Notes under the pieces: generated by a model
Databases searched by the model: none
The model's input: the letters and a program-made list of their open reading frames with translations, nothing else
What the model was told of the DNA's origin: nothing
Shown: positions 22,936 to 34,790 of the stretch, piece after piece
Layout: each line of letters opens with the position of its first letter
Numbering within the stretch: the first letter of the stretch is position 1
Position numbers and translations under genes: made by a program
Assembly: GCA_948474755.1 (NCBI GenBank)
Contig: CAOLHI010000956.1
Location: forward strand, 620,001-684,000
Direction: 5' to 3'
DNA: 64,000 nt
DNA from: Ctenosaura bakeri
Lineage: Eukaryota; Chordata; Lepidosauria; Squamata; Iguanidae

Positions 22936-24267
22936 CCTGCGTAATGTAGATACATCCTAAAAGTGCTTCCAGATAGAAGATTCCTACCATTATCAGACAC
23001 CATTGTGCACCTATCTTGTTTTTTAATTTCTTAACAGAATTTTTCAAGTAAGTAAAAAAAAAAAAAAAAGGTATAGCAGTGAGAAAGCACAGGAGAGTCA
23101 AATATGAAACACAGTCATTTCTCACCTCCCCATTTCTGTGAATGTGGAAAGGCGACTGGAGGAAAAAAGCACAAGAGATTTATTACAGCATAACAAATGG
23201 ACTAAAGTTGCACAAACTTTTATCCTTAGAAATATATATACACACAGGGTTGGAAGGGGGATATTGTAGTTAGTAATATCCCTGGACCTGTCATACTGCT
23301 GTTATAGTATATGTCTTGTGAGACCAGGCAGGATTGGAGAAACATCTGGCTATGTTCCCTTAGTTTAGATGCGAAATAATTACAGCAACACTGAGACCTC
23401 CGGAGACCTCTGGTGGATCTCAGTGCTGATGTAATCATTTTGTGTCTGGCTATGGTCCGATCCTGCCCAAGCCCCACAGGGCACAGAATGGCCAGGTGTT
23501 GGGGGTATCTGTGGCCAGGTGTTGGGGGTATCTTTTCCCAATTCAAACTGCAAAAGGTAGAAGTGAACCAGTGTTAAGTGAAGCAACCTATTGCTATTAC
23601 TCATTATGATGCTGAAGAAATAATCTGTTCTGCTGGTTGTTGCATTGCTAATTAATTATAGAAAGTTTTTTTTTTTTTTAAAAAGGATTGATAATGGCAT
23701 AAGCCTTGAAAAATTCCTGTCAAAATGTCTTAAAAAAGTAGTTCCTCCTTGGAAGTAGTATTGTGGAAAGATACATCGTTATCTACTATGCTAGTAAAAT
23801 AATGTTATATATTTAATTACTTTTGAAATTTAACTTTGTTGCACTCTTGTGGCCCTCCCAAATACCAAATGAAAGATTTCTAACACATGACTCCAGAGAT
23901 ACAATTCCACAATCCGTTGCAAAAATTTCCTCATTTTTCTTAGACTTAATTTAACTGTTTTGAAGCTGTGTGTGTACTGTACATTGGTGAGGCCAGAAAG
24001 TTTTTTCTCTCCTCATTCTTTTTAGGTTTAAATTTTGAAATACTTTGCTGAAGTTAAAAAAAAATAATGATTCATTTTAAACGAGGAAAGGTAGCTATTT
24101 AGAGTTTGAAGGCAAGCATGTATATGTGTGTAGATGTTTTCAGTGAAAGAAAATGCCTTCACACTTTCCTCCTAATGTTCACTCCCTAATGCTTATCCCC
24201 CTCAATCGAGGGTGTATTTCTTCCTCCCCCATTATTCTTGGGGTCTGTTTGTTCTTTCACACATTTA
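22936..24267. other. No gene seen; paired repeat and tandem duplication
   Basis: It contains a repeat at 23318-23478 that recurs reversed at 43205-43375, and a tandem duplication at about 23491-23532 (CCAGGTGTTGGGGGTATCT twice). The remainder is AT-rich without features. Confidence 0.45.
23318..23478 (-). repeat. Interspersed palindromic repeat, pairs with 43205-43375
   Basis: Its reverse complement matches 43230-43375 along about 140 bp (CAGTGCTGAGATC-like block, CTCCGG centre, TGTAATAATTT, CCAGATG). Each copy is itself partly palindromic around a CTCCGGAGG-type centre, suggesting a MITE. Confidence 0.6.
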
Positions 24268-24447
24268 GGCCATTTCCGCACTAGCCTGTTATAGCGCGAT
24301 GATTCCACTTTCAACCTCCACTGGAATCCTGGGGTTTGCAGTTTCGGGAGGGGCCGCCTGGCCCCTCTCGAAACTGCAAACCCCAGGATTCCAGAGGAGG
24401 TTGAAAGTGGAATCATCGCGCTATAACAGGCTAGTGCGGAAATGGCC
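24268..24447. mobile_element. Near-perfect palindromic PIF/Harbinger-like MITE, family A
   Basis: A 180-bp element that is one large inverted repeat. The two arms of about 88 bp differ at only about two positions. The ends are GGCCATTTCCGCACTAG and complement. A TTA target duplication flanks it (24265-24267 and 24448-24450). This is the least decayed family A copy and is rich in CpG, so it is probably the youngest. It would fold into a long hairpin if transcribed. Confidence 0.85.
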
Positions 24448-24904
24448 TTAGTCACTAAATCATCTGGTAGTCCTGGATTAGAGATGGAAGGGATGGCTGG
24501 AATCCTGTGTGACCTCTCACTCAACATAAATTTGTGTGCATGTAACTAAGAAACAGGGCTACTAAGAAACTCAGTTACTGAATTGTGAAGATGTCTAATG
24601 GTACACTGGCAAGAGTGCCTGATGCACATTGGGAGTGCCCGGTGTGCATTGTGGGGCTGATATGCACTGGGGACCATAGCAGACCAGTCCCAATTCCCTT
24701 CAGTCCTGTTGCACATTGGTTCCTTTGTTGGCTCTGCTATGTAATCATGTAACAGCAGCCCTCTGCCGGATACAGACACTGCACATCTTTGCAATACTGT
24801 TTCCTGCAGGCACAAGTCCACTTGTGAGCATGCAACACCCCAACAGGATTTCAGCCAGTATTTGTAATTATGCAACCCCAGATTGAAAATGAGTTTGTAG
24901 TTTC

Positions 24905-25373
24905 CAAGTCTAGGGAAGTCACTATATTCTGTGCTAGTCAGGCCTCATCTGGAGTACTGCATTAAGTTCTGGGTGCCTCATTTTAAGAAGGATATAGGCA
25001 AGTTGATGCAGGTTCAGAGAAGGGCAACACAGATGGTAAGAGGTGCGGAGTATAAAACAGATGAGGAAAGGTTGAAACAGTTGGGATTTTTCAGCTTGAG
25101 GCTGAGGTGTGGCACAATTGCATTCTTTAAATACTTCATGGGTTGTCACAGAGAAGAGGGGGCGAGTTTATTCTCTGCTGCCCAAGAGGGTAAGACCACG
25201 TCTAACAGTTTTAAGTTACAGATTGCAACTGAACATTAGCAGGAACTTCTTGACAGCAAGAACAGATTGTCAATGGAACCAATTCCCTAGAGAGCTGCTG
25301 AGATCTCCTTCTCTGGGCATCTTCAAAAAGAGGCAGAACAGCTACCTTGCTGGGGATGTTTTAGCTGGAGATC
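24905..25373 (+). pseudogene. CR1 LINE ORF2 C-terminus
   Basis: Translation gives LVRPHLEYCIKFWVPHFKKD and VQRRATQMVRG, then LKQLGFFSLRLR and ASLFSAA, the conserved end of the CR1 polyprotein. It then shifts frame (ISRNFLTARTDCQWNQFPRE, SPSLGIFKK). The 5' truncation is near 24905. The 3' end is interrupted at 25373 by an LTR and resumes at 26005. Orientation is forward and the copy is not functional. Confidence 0.88.
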
Positions 25374-26004
25374 TGTAGCACACATGACCCTCCCTGGATT
25401 GGGTGGCTGTGCAAGGTTCAAAGTATGAGATGCTGGGAGGCAAGAACCAAGCCAGTCCTGGTCTTTGAGGATGCAGTTTATTAAGCAAAGAAGTGAAAAG
25501 AAAAATGAAAGGCACACAAGCATACATACACTCTGACTCAGTCGAAAGGCAAAGCAGGCAACAAGGCAGGGTTCTCTTTATTCCAACAGATTATATACGC
25601 TTTTTGTGCATGAGTGGCGAAACAGGTTGTCCATCCATCAACCCGCCATGCCGAGATGGGCGGGGGGGGCTATCCTACCTCGAATGCCAATTATGGAGGC
25701 ATCCATGGGCCAGGTGCACGATAGGCTTGTGGCCAAGTCTCATTACCTGCCCGAGATGGTGGTGGACAGTCCCCAATCAGGCTTCACTCTCCCCTCCTTG
25801 TATGGGACGGTGTGGGGAGTGAAGTACCCCTCGTTAACATTCCTTGACTATTCTCACAGGTCTGCAACATACAGGGCTGCCTGACCTAGCAATGCAATAG
25901 CATGAGCTAACCCCCCCAAATACGCTCGTTAGTGTGAAGGCAAGCTGAACTAAAATGTGTGAGTGTGTAACACAGGGCCTACCCAGAGGGCCTCAGGCCC
26001 AACA
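25374..26004 (-). mobile_element. Solo LTR inserted in CR1
   Basis: A 631-bp block begins TGTAGCACAC and ends GGCCCAACA (TG...CA termini). AGATC is duplicated at both junctions (25369-25373 and 26005-26009). On the minus strand there is a TATA-like GTATATAA near 25590, AATAAA near 25580 and again in TTAATAAACTGC near 25477, so the LTR is antisense. No internal retroviral or retrotransposon genes remain, as expected after LTR-LTR recombination. The 5-bp duplication fits gypsy or several ERV groups; I cannot choose between them. Confidence 0.8.
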
Positions 26005-26072
26005 AGATCCCGCACTGAGCAAGGGCTGGACTCAATGGCCCATGAAGTTGCTTCCAGCTCTAGGATTCTGTG
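26005..26072 (+). mobile_element. CR1 3' terminal segment, continuation
   Basis: CACTGAGCAAGGGCTGGACT, then CAATGGCCC and CTCTAGGATTCTGTGA is the CR1 3' UTR end. It follows directly from 25373 once the LTR and one AGATC are ignored. Confidence 0.85.
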
Positions 26073-26458
26073 AGTTTCCCAACATTTAGGAAACTATATT
26101 GAGAAGAATATGAGATCAGCAAGAATTTTTCCCAGTTTTCTCCTGGTGTTAGAATATCTTAAAGTGTTGCAGAAGAAGTATTGTATGGACAGAAACACCG
26201 TTCCGTGGAGAAAAAAAGGTTTTCTATGCAGAAATTATTTTTGTGCACCCCCCCCCATTTTCCCCTGGAGAATAATTCCTCCACAACATATTAATACATT
26301 GTAATATAGGGAGAATACTGTGGAGGAACATCTGTTTTCTCCCACAGTGTGTGTATGTATGTGTGTATGAGAGACTTTCACAATTATTTATCCTCATTGG
26401 CTGTAAAATTCATCATCATGATCTCATCAGTACCTAAACTTATGTTATGTTATGTTAT
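26073..26458. other. No gene seen
   Basis: It includes a segment (26216-26290, TTTTCTATGCAGAA and CTCCACAACA) resembling 53668-53705, and a (TTATG)n run at 26440-26459 abutting the next SINE. Confidence 0.4.
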
Positions 26459-26696
26459 GGAGCCCTGGTGGCGCAGTGGTTAAATGTCAGTACTGCAAGC
26501 CACAAGGTTGTGAGTTCAATCCTGCCCAGCTCCAAGGTTGACTCAGCCTTCCATCCTTTCGCAGGTCAGTAAAGTGAGTACCCAGCTTGTTGGGGGCATG
26601 TATAGAAATGTTTCGAAATACATGCTATTTGTAAGTTGTTCGCCGCCTCGATCCATATGGAGAGGCGGGATACAAATAAATAATTAAATAAAAAAA
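26459..26696 (+). mobile_element. tRNA-derived SINE (second SINE family)
   Basis: The A box is in TGGCGCAGTGGTTAA and the B box in GTGAGTTCAATCC, as expected for a polymerase III promoter from a tRNA gene. The body has GACTCAGCCTTCCATCCTTT and GAGTACCCAGCTTGTTGGGG. The 3' part (GCCGCCTCGATCCATATGGA, then GGCGGGATACAAATAAATAA) resembles LINE 3' ends in this window. It is well preserved. Confidence 0.9.
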
Positions 26697-26765
26697 ATAA
26701 ACTGCAAATTCCAGGATTCCATGAGATATTGCCAAGGCAGTTAAAGTGGAACAGAGCTGGGGTGT
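26697..26765. mobile_element. MITE fragment (second palindrome family)
   Basis: AAACTGCAAATTCCAGGATT, then CAGTTAAAGTGGAACAGAG is one arm of the 22715-22935 palindrome family, adjoining the SINE tail. Confidence 0.5.
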
Positions 26766-28766
26766 AGCTCTGGTGTGTGTGTGTGTGTGAAAACTGAGGG
26801 TATTGATACTTCAATGTAATTTTCCTTCAGTCCCCACATTTCTGACATCACAGTAACTTGAAACATTTCAAAATATTATTTAGGCATGCAAAGAAAAAGG
26901 GTAGGCAAAAGTACCAAAGGAATGCAAACACCAGCAATATGTGTTCTAGATCCCAGACTGCTCCTTTGAGTCTCTTCTAATGATTTTGCTCAAAGGCGCC
27001 AATAAGTGCTTTAGAGAGTAGGTAGCTAGGTTTTAAAAACCTGGCAGTTCTTAAATCTGGCAATGCATAAGATCACTTATGACAGAACAACACAAATGTA
27101 TAATTGAATTGTTTAGTAGTTTTAGACATTTTATTCTGTATTGTATGTTTTCATTTAGTCAAATCTGTCTTTTAATCTCAGGATTTTATGATATTTACTG
27201 ATTGCAAATAAAGATGACTAATGAGCTCTAGGTATCAGCGATTTTTAACATCTCACTGCTGCAGTGCTAGAAATTTGAAAACTGAAGGAACATCTTATGA
27301 GAAGGCAACAGAATTTTAATTTCAGAGGGGCAATGCCCTCATTTTGCTACCCTGTAGCTATACACCCCCTCCCAAGTGCAGAGCTATTGTTGTGTAGTTC
27401 AAAGGGCCCCACAGACAGCTGTGTAACTTCATTAAAAAAAAAAAGCAACATAGTTAAACGTTTGATTAATTAGTAGTGCTGTCCTAGTTTAAAGGTATAT
27501 TCTGAAATATTTTAAAATGAATGTTCTATAGGCAAAATCGGAGAGAGAAAATCAGACTTCCTTCTACCTCTGCTTTTGCATCTGAGATGATGATAAGTCC
27601 ACTGATATCTAGGCAAATTGCATTAGGCGGAATGGCAGGAGGGGAGAGATACATTTTCTTTTTAAACCAACAACCTCCCACTCCTTTATTTGCAGAAGCA
27701 TTATTTCTGCCCTGTTATTTTGTTTGCATCCACCTGGACACAACGTAGCAGCTGGGTATTTTGTTTTGCCAAAAGAATATGTAAGAGAGTCATCTTTTAT
27801 TACCTTCACCCTCACGATTGCCACGCTTTTCATACCCTCTTCCTCACAAGTGGTGGCAGAGCCCAACAGCTGTCTTAGTAAACACTGTCACTCAGGATTT
27901 AAATAGCTTTACATAATCTGCAAGGATGGGCAGAGACGAATCCAAGCTTTTTGCTGGTCAAGTGGCAGGTGGGGCATTTTAAGTTTTTATACAAGCAGCT
28001 CCCCCATCTCTGCTCCCACAGGGATTTTCTTTTACTGCCTATTGATTTATTATACAGTCCCAAAAAAGGACTGTGTGATTACAAAAAAGCTGGGGGGTGG
28101 GTGGGACACAGTCTGAAGGTCAGAGGAACAGAGACAGTGAAAGCAAAAACACACAGCTGTAGAAGTTGCACCAATGCAGGCTGGAAGACTCGGCAGCTTT
28201 GTTAGAATGGCTGATGGGAAAATGAATTTTTTTTCTCTACTTCTCTCAACTAATGAATGTTAACAAAGGCACAATAAAATTGGTTATGTGAGCTTGCAGT
28301 GTTGCCGACCATCTTGACACGATTGCAGACTGGTTTAAAACCTTTCCACTTTTGCAGGCGCTTGCCATAAATGCTGGATGCCATTTCCATCTATCAGATC
28401 ATTGTCTCCAAGTAGCACCAGGGATGAGAGATGGGTGTTTCCTGCTAAACTGGCAGATTCTAGCCCTTTCTGCCCAGATGAACATTAAACAGGTCTTCCA
28501 AGGACGAGCTTAATCTGAGCCTGGGCTCAGGTCTGAAATATATGATGTGAGATATCATACTGGTATATGGAGCTCTTCCAAGACAAGGTCAGTTACTCAG
28601 CTCTGAGTTGAATTATTCCCCATGGGCACCAGTGCTGTCATTTTGGAAGAAAGTATGAATATTATTTAAAATCAATAGTCTTATTTTTTTGTTGCAACTT
28701 GGAGTGTGTGAGAGAAAGTTATGTATGTTACAGCAGAGAAAGAGAATCTCCAGCTTCCAAACTAAG
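26766..28766. other. No gene seen
   Basis: A (GT)n run is at 26772-26789. The rest is unique and AT-rich. Frames up to about 85 codons show no recognisable domain. Confidence 0.45.
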
Positions 28767-28969
28767 GGCCTTTCTGCACTACACTGTTATAGCTCTATTA
28801 TTTCACTTTCAACATCCTATGGAATCCTGGGGTTTGCAGTTTAGAGAGGGGCAGTTTAGGGAGGGGCATTTAGGGAGGCTCTTTGGCCACAGTAAACTAC
28901 AAACTCCAGAATTCCAAAGGATGTTGAAAATGGAATAATAGGACTATAACAATGTAGTGAACAAAGGCC
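28767..28969. mobile_element. Palindromic PIF/Harbinger-like MITE, family A
   Basis: Left GGCCTTTCTGCACTACACTG, right arm ending in AACAATGTAGTG and AAAGGCC. An internal tandem stretch (GCAGTTTAG(A/G)GAGGGG) lies at 28837-28875. Target triplets are degraded. Confidence 0.75.
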
Positions 28970-29974
28970 CCCTGTGTGGCTGGCCCCCATGGTTGCAAGC
29001 TGCATTTTAGACTATCAAGAGATCTCCTTTCCTCTCATCTTTGCCTCATTCCTTATTTGAATGAGATGGTATAAGCAACTGTACCCATTTCTTAAAATAT
29101 GGTATTTAATGACATCACCAGGCCCTGTTCCTAGGCTCCTGGCTTCAACTATGAAATCTTAGGGCCTGGGAATCTGATCCTCTAGAACCTTCTTTTTTGA
29201 TGCTCCCTCCTTTCTAAAATCTAACCCCTCTGGGGGAAAGCAGAGTCCCTGCCACTTTTGATCAGTGGTTAGACCCAAAAGCAAAAGAGTGTAATTCTCC
29301 TCTTATCACTGTTTTTTTGATTCTTCCAAACCGCTAATTCTAATTGCACTTTATAAATTTTGAAGAAAAAAATTGCAAAGGCTATTACAAAGCTTGGTTG
29401 CAGCACAAGACAGCCACCCCACCCATGTGGTTTTTCCCTTTTGGCTTCCCATTGCTCAGATTGAGCTCCTCCCACTGTAATGTGTAACTGGAAGATGACC
29501 TGTCCCACCAAAAAGTAGTAAATTAAAGTGTTACAGGGAAAATGCAATACTGTTACAATCTTCTTACTAAAAAGTAACTACTTACCAAAGTTAACTCATT
29601 AGAAAAAATAAATTATTTCCTATTAGAAAAATAAATTACTTTCTCACTCATTAGAAAAACTCATTAGAAAAAATTAGAAAAACCCTATCTTTGGGTAAGG
29701 GGAAACTCATCTAGCTCTCCGGGACTCCCTGGAGGTCCTGAGAGTTTTACTTGAGAGTAGATTGTTCCACTTGCCTCATGTGGGAAAAGAAGAAATTATT
29801 TGGGCACTTTTCAGCCACACACCCCTGACATAACCCAGCCCTCAGGGAACCTGGAAAGGTTTCTAGACTCTAATTTACTTTTTCATCCTTACTCTGAAGC
29901 TTTATTATGAGTTTTTGGGCTATTGGCATTCTGTCGTCTTGGCCAGCATTTTGAAATACTGGCATTCTAAAAGC

Positions 29975-30150
29975 CCTTTCATACTAACACAAATATAGCA
30001 ACATAGTTCCACTTTAATTGCCATGGTTCTATCTTATAGGATCCTGGGATTTGTAGTTTAGGGAAGGTATCTAAACTCCATGGTTTCATAGGAGGCTGCC
30101 ATGACAATTAAGGTGGAATTATAGTGCTATGCTTGTATAATATGACAGTG
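29975..30150. mobile_element. Palindromic MITE (second palindrome family)
   Basis: TTCCACTTTAATTGCCATGG, then GGATCCTGGGATTTGTAGTT on the left pairs with ATGACAATTAAGGTGGAAT on the right. A further copy is at 31185-31345. Confidence 0.6.
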
Positions 30151-31184
30151 TTGGTAGGCATGTGGAGGATCAGTTTCCCTACAATCTTCCAAAGATCATC
30201 AAGTACAAATCTTATTGCTCTACTAGCATTTTCTCCAAATACTCCCTTTGTCCCTGGGTTGGCACTTGTGGAACCAGACAGTATTCTTCACAGTGGCTGA
30301 TCCTGGGACCTCCAGTTGCTGTTTTATATCCTTGAACAATAGAAGCAGGAAACTCTTGTATTTCATCAGCTAATAATGGATGTGGGATTATATATCAGAA
30401 GCCAATGAGAGGCTATGAAACCTGAAATCTCTCCTGCTTCTTCCAAAAGCTGGCTTGAATATATGCAGAATACCTTTCCTCAGGCAGTCACCATGTATAA
30501 AAAGGGACGTGTTGATCCCTGACACTTCCCTTTCTGTACATTTATCATGGCTGATAATTCTAATATAGTAATACGTAATTTAGCTCACTGAACTGAGCAG
30601 CCTTTCTGTTTGTGCTCCGTGTCTCAACAGTCTTCAGGTGAAGGTGTGTTTACATGTCAGAATGTATGAAATTTGATTCTGGCAGAGCTGCCCTTCACTC
30701 TTGCTCTTTCAACATTCCCAGCTGGTTAAAGCCAGAATTAAACCGGAGAATGCCTGCTTTGCCAGGCAGCAAAGTCACTTTTGCACGAAATGAGCTGTCC
30801 TTCAGGGGAACAGGTGCAACAAGTCATTGGACCTGACAAGAGTGGGGAGCTGCCCTCTCACCCACTGTTTCAGAAACACCTTCAGATCTGTATTGAGAAT
30901 ATTTACATGCTGTGTTCTCGTGGGCACAATACAATTTCCCCCCAAAAGGTATAATAACTAGAATTTTAGGCTTTAATTGCTGGGAGACAGTTTTAATAGT
31001 CAACAAGAGCACATTTTAATTATTGCTGGCTGAGAACCAAAGGCCTGCATATTATTTTTTGATGTTTGTTTGGCTCTGGTATACTGCTACAGGGGTGGAC
31101 AGAAGGTAGTGTTATTGCTGACAATTCTAATATATTAATATGTAAAAACAAAGCCTTTTGTTCAGCTTGCTGAACTGTGCAGCC

Positions 31185-31345
31185 TTTAACTGCCATGACT
31201 TCATCTAACAGAATCCTGGGATCTGTAGTTTGGTTAGGCATTGGCTCTAGCTGAAAATTCCAAATACCTTTCTCCAAAGTAGAAATTCCAGGATTCCATA
31301 AGATGTTGACATGGTGGTTACAGTGGAATCATAATGGTCTAATTG
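31185..31345. mobile_element. Palindromic MITE (second palindrome family)
   Basis: AGAATCCTGGGATCTGTAGT on the left pairs with TTCCAGGATTCCATAAGATG and a GTTACAGTGGAATCATAATG end on the right. Diverged copy. Confidence 0.5.
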
Positions 31346-31740
31346 TGTACTGTGAAAAGTCCTCAGGATTTGAAAGCAGAAATCTGGGGTAACTTGCAAC
31401 CAAACAGCAGTTTTTTCTGTTTCAATTATTTAGCAATAGTTGCAGACACACGAAAGACCTCTCTGCCTTAAATTATTCAATTATACTGCTGAAAAAAAAA
31501 GCTTCGAGTAATGTGGTAGAAAATTTTGTGTGGAAAGGCTATAAGATCTACTCAGTTCAGATGAATAGAATTCCTGGGCTTGAAATCTTCAATTGTTTAT
31601 ATATTTTTCACCAGGCTCTGGTGGGTGGATCTCAGGGTTTTATCAGCAAAGCAAAGCACAAACCTGAATTGTGCCACCATTGTATTGCTGGTTTAAAATG
31701 CAAGCAAGGAAGTTTTGGTCCTCTAGAGGTTTTGCACTAA

Positions 31741-31865
31741 GGCCATTTCTGCACTAGACTGTTATAGTGCTATCATTCCACTTTCAATATCCTCTGGAAA
31801 CTTTGGGTTTGCAGTTTAGGGAAAGTGGAATGATAGCACTATAACAGTCTAGTGCAGAAATGGCC
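31741..31865. mobile_element. Short family A MITE with perfect 45-bp arms
   Basis: The left 45 bp (starting GGCCATTTCTGCACTAGACT) and the right 45 bp are exact reverse complements. The spacer is only 35 bp. It is an internally deleted family A element. Flanks are TAA and TTT, so no clear duplication. Confidence 0.85.
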
Positions 31866-34009
31866 TTTGTCTCATTTGAGATAAGAAGGAGATACTGTTT
31901 GCAGGTGGTACGTAGCTTTGGCTGAGGGGTCTTTACTTCTGCAATGTTGTATTCATCATTAAAGTCTGTAGCTTGCGGGCAAGATTATGCACAAACTAAG
32001 AGAGAGACATAGCTAATGACCTCAACTTATGATTGTGCTTCAGATACAATACACATGCACAGAGAATTGTTAGGTTAGTAGCATTCTGTCCCTGAGATTT
32101 CAGGAACAAATCTGGTCCTTACTCCAGATGGCACTGTGGGTCCAAATGCCCTCTCCTTCTCCTCAGTCCTTCCCTCTTGCTCCTAGCTTTTGATGTACCA
32201 TTGTTGAATAAATGTAACATAGACACACACACACACACACTGCATCATCTAATGAGTGAGTGGCAGAAGCTGGGCATGAGTGGAGATGAATGCTCAGGCT
32301 TTAAAACTACTCCACATAACAAAAATTAAACTTTCTCCTCCAGAACCACTCACAATGAAATTTGTCAGTCTGCTTGAAAATGCAGGGAATTGTATTAGTT
32401 TCCTGAAACTTCAGTTAACATTCTGAGAATGGGCAACACTCTCTATGTATACGCACACCTTAAAATTCAGAATTGTAGTAAGGTTGGATCTGTTAAACCT
32501 GACCTAATTTTTACAGTATCAGCAGGTCTCTATCAGATGTTGTCTTGCATACATGATTGTCATTAGAGACATCAGTGGTTTCTTGGGTTGCCAAGTCTCA
32601 GGGCCTAGACTCTCTCCCCAGTCCTCACGGCAAGAGGGAAGAATCTTAGGATGAGAGAGCTGCTTTGAAAGATGTGTGTAAATGTATTTGTTGTTAGTCT
32701 TAGTGGCTGAGATCTTATATTGTATTCATAACTATGTAAATGTAGCTACAAACAAACTAAGGACTCAACCTCTGAAACATACCTTAGACTCATCACATCT
32801 CAGCTTGGGGTGGGAGGGGGCTGGTTGCATCATCCTGAAGCTTCCCATTTAACCAGTCTTCATATCTCTGTCCCTCAGAGCAGCTCCTTAGATTTTAAGG
32901 TGGTTTTTGAATGGCAATTATGATTGTGGCAATAGTGCCATGATTGTGAATATGCAGCATAGCTAAATATGGAGTTGTTATGGAGCCATAATTTTAGGTT
33001 ATGAATCTCTAATGGCAATGTAGGATGCCATTTTAAAAATCTGAACAGTGTACAATATGTACTTGTGGTTAAATTTTAAGGTATCATGCTTAATGACATC
33101 AACTATGACTTCTCCTTGTAATGTCACCAGGTACTGTCTCTTGTGACAACACGAGTCATCCCAAGGTCTCAAATTTTGGCTCTGAAATGCCAGAGCCTGT
33201 AAATCTTAGTTGCTTCTGTGGCTCAGAAAGTGTTTATTAACTTAGGGCAATATACCAGCTATGGCTCTCCCTGAGCACACATAGTTTTGTTACAATAATT
33301 CTTCATGTTGTGATAATTTGCTTATTGTGTGATTTAAATATAATAAATAAAAACACATATATATGTAAAAATAAGAAATCATAGAGAGAGGAGAAATGGT
33401 GACCCTATTTGATAAGACGGGGTTAAAGGAGCTTGACCTACATAGACTAGTAAACAGAAGATTGAACGGAAAGCAGGCATAATTGGATTCTACAAATTAA
33501 TGGGGAAAAGAGGAGAATGATGCAGTAGAAGTAGCTCATCTATTTTAAGTGAAAAAACAACAACAGCAATAGCAGCAGAAGTATGAGTCCTCTGTGTATA
33601 TTTCACTAGGAGAACAAAAGAAGGATTTGAACCTTTTGGAATGAAATTTATTACAGATATCAAGATCAATTAAAGGGATAGCAATTTTGTTTTTTGTTTT
33701 TTCCTCTACTCATCTGTTTATAGTATTGGCAAGAAAGAAAGAGATAGAAAGAGAAAAAATTCTTCCGCTGGACCAGAATGATGTACATTCAAATGACTGC
33801 TTGGCTATGAGCTTTATTTGTTTGCTTGAAATATTTTTGTGTCACCTCCCAGCCCACAAAGGCTCCTGAAGTGATGAACAAATAAAGATATAAAGATGAA
33901 AATGTTTTTGAAACACATTAAAATACTATTTAAAAACTCCTAAAAGTCTAAAAATGATCCTAGGATCTGGTTTTGAAACAATTGAAATAATTTTGGACAC
34001 TGAATTCCA

Positions 34010-34790
34010 TGCAGAACAGCATTATTCTGATTCCCCATTGGAAGCTTAAAAAGGGATGGGGTAAGCCTAAATTCCTTGGATAAGGAGTCCCATAGGAACT
34101 GCTACAAAGAAAGCCCTGTCATGTGCATCTACCAACCTAACATGAAGGAGGCAGTGTTTCAGATATCTTGGCCCCAAGTTATTTAGGGCTTTGTAAGTCA
34201 ACACCAGCACCCTGAACTGAACTCAGAAACAAATTGGAAGCCAGTGTAGTTCTTGCAGGACCTGTGTTATGTGGTCTCTGAAATGCATACTTGTTACTAG
34301 TCTGGATGCTGATTTTGCATTAGCAGCAGCTTCCAAATATTTCAGAGGCAGCCCCATATAGATTACATTACAGTAGTCTAATCAAGACGTAACTAAGGCA
34401 TTAAGCACTGTGGCCAGAACTGCCTTCCCCAAGAAAGGGCATAGCTGGCACATTGGCTGAAGCTGGGCAAAGGTGCTCCTGACCACTGCAGCAACCTGGC
34501 TTTCCAGGAGCAGTGCTGGGTCCAAGATCACCGACAAACTATGAATCTAATCTTCCAGAGCAAGAGCCACCCCATCCAGAACAGGCTGTGATATGTCCTA
34601 TATTGAAATACTGTGATAGCTGGTAAGCTCTTTTCTGAGAAAGTGTTGCACCAGGACAAACAAGAGCATAAATAAACGGTGAACATAGGCACAACAACAA
34701 ATCTAGTATCTTTCACCACAATACCACCCTCACCCCACACAATCTCTTTCAGAGGAGCTGGGAGTCCCTGTTTCCCTATACCATCCAAGT
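34010..34790 (-). pseudogene. L2-clade LINE, reverse transcriptase C-terminal part
   Basis: On the minus strand the frames read ILDPALLLESQVAAVVRS, LDYCNVIYMGLP and LQELHWLPICF, then VLTYKALNNLGPRYL. These are the end of the RT domain and following region of L2-clade LINEs. Stops and shifts break it. The left side of the feature is its downstream end. The start near 34790 is a guess from fading similarity. Confidence 0.8.

Larger units (their letters stand above)
28970..34009. other. No gene seen; MITEs and low-complexity
   Basis: It holds ATTAGAAAAA-type tandem repeats (29597-29683), palindromic MITEs (29975-30150, 31185-31345, 31741-31865) and (AC)n at 32223-32240. Elsewhere nothing is recognised. 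Confidence 0.45.

Noticed and set aside
26459..26560. Possible tRNA gene (A and B boxes)
   Set aside because: The sequence does not fold as a tRNA and continues into a SINE body and tail.
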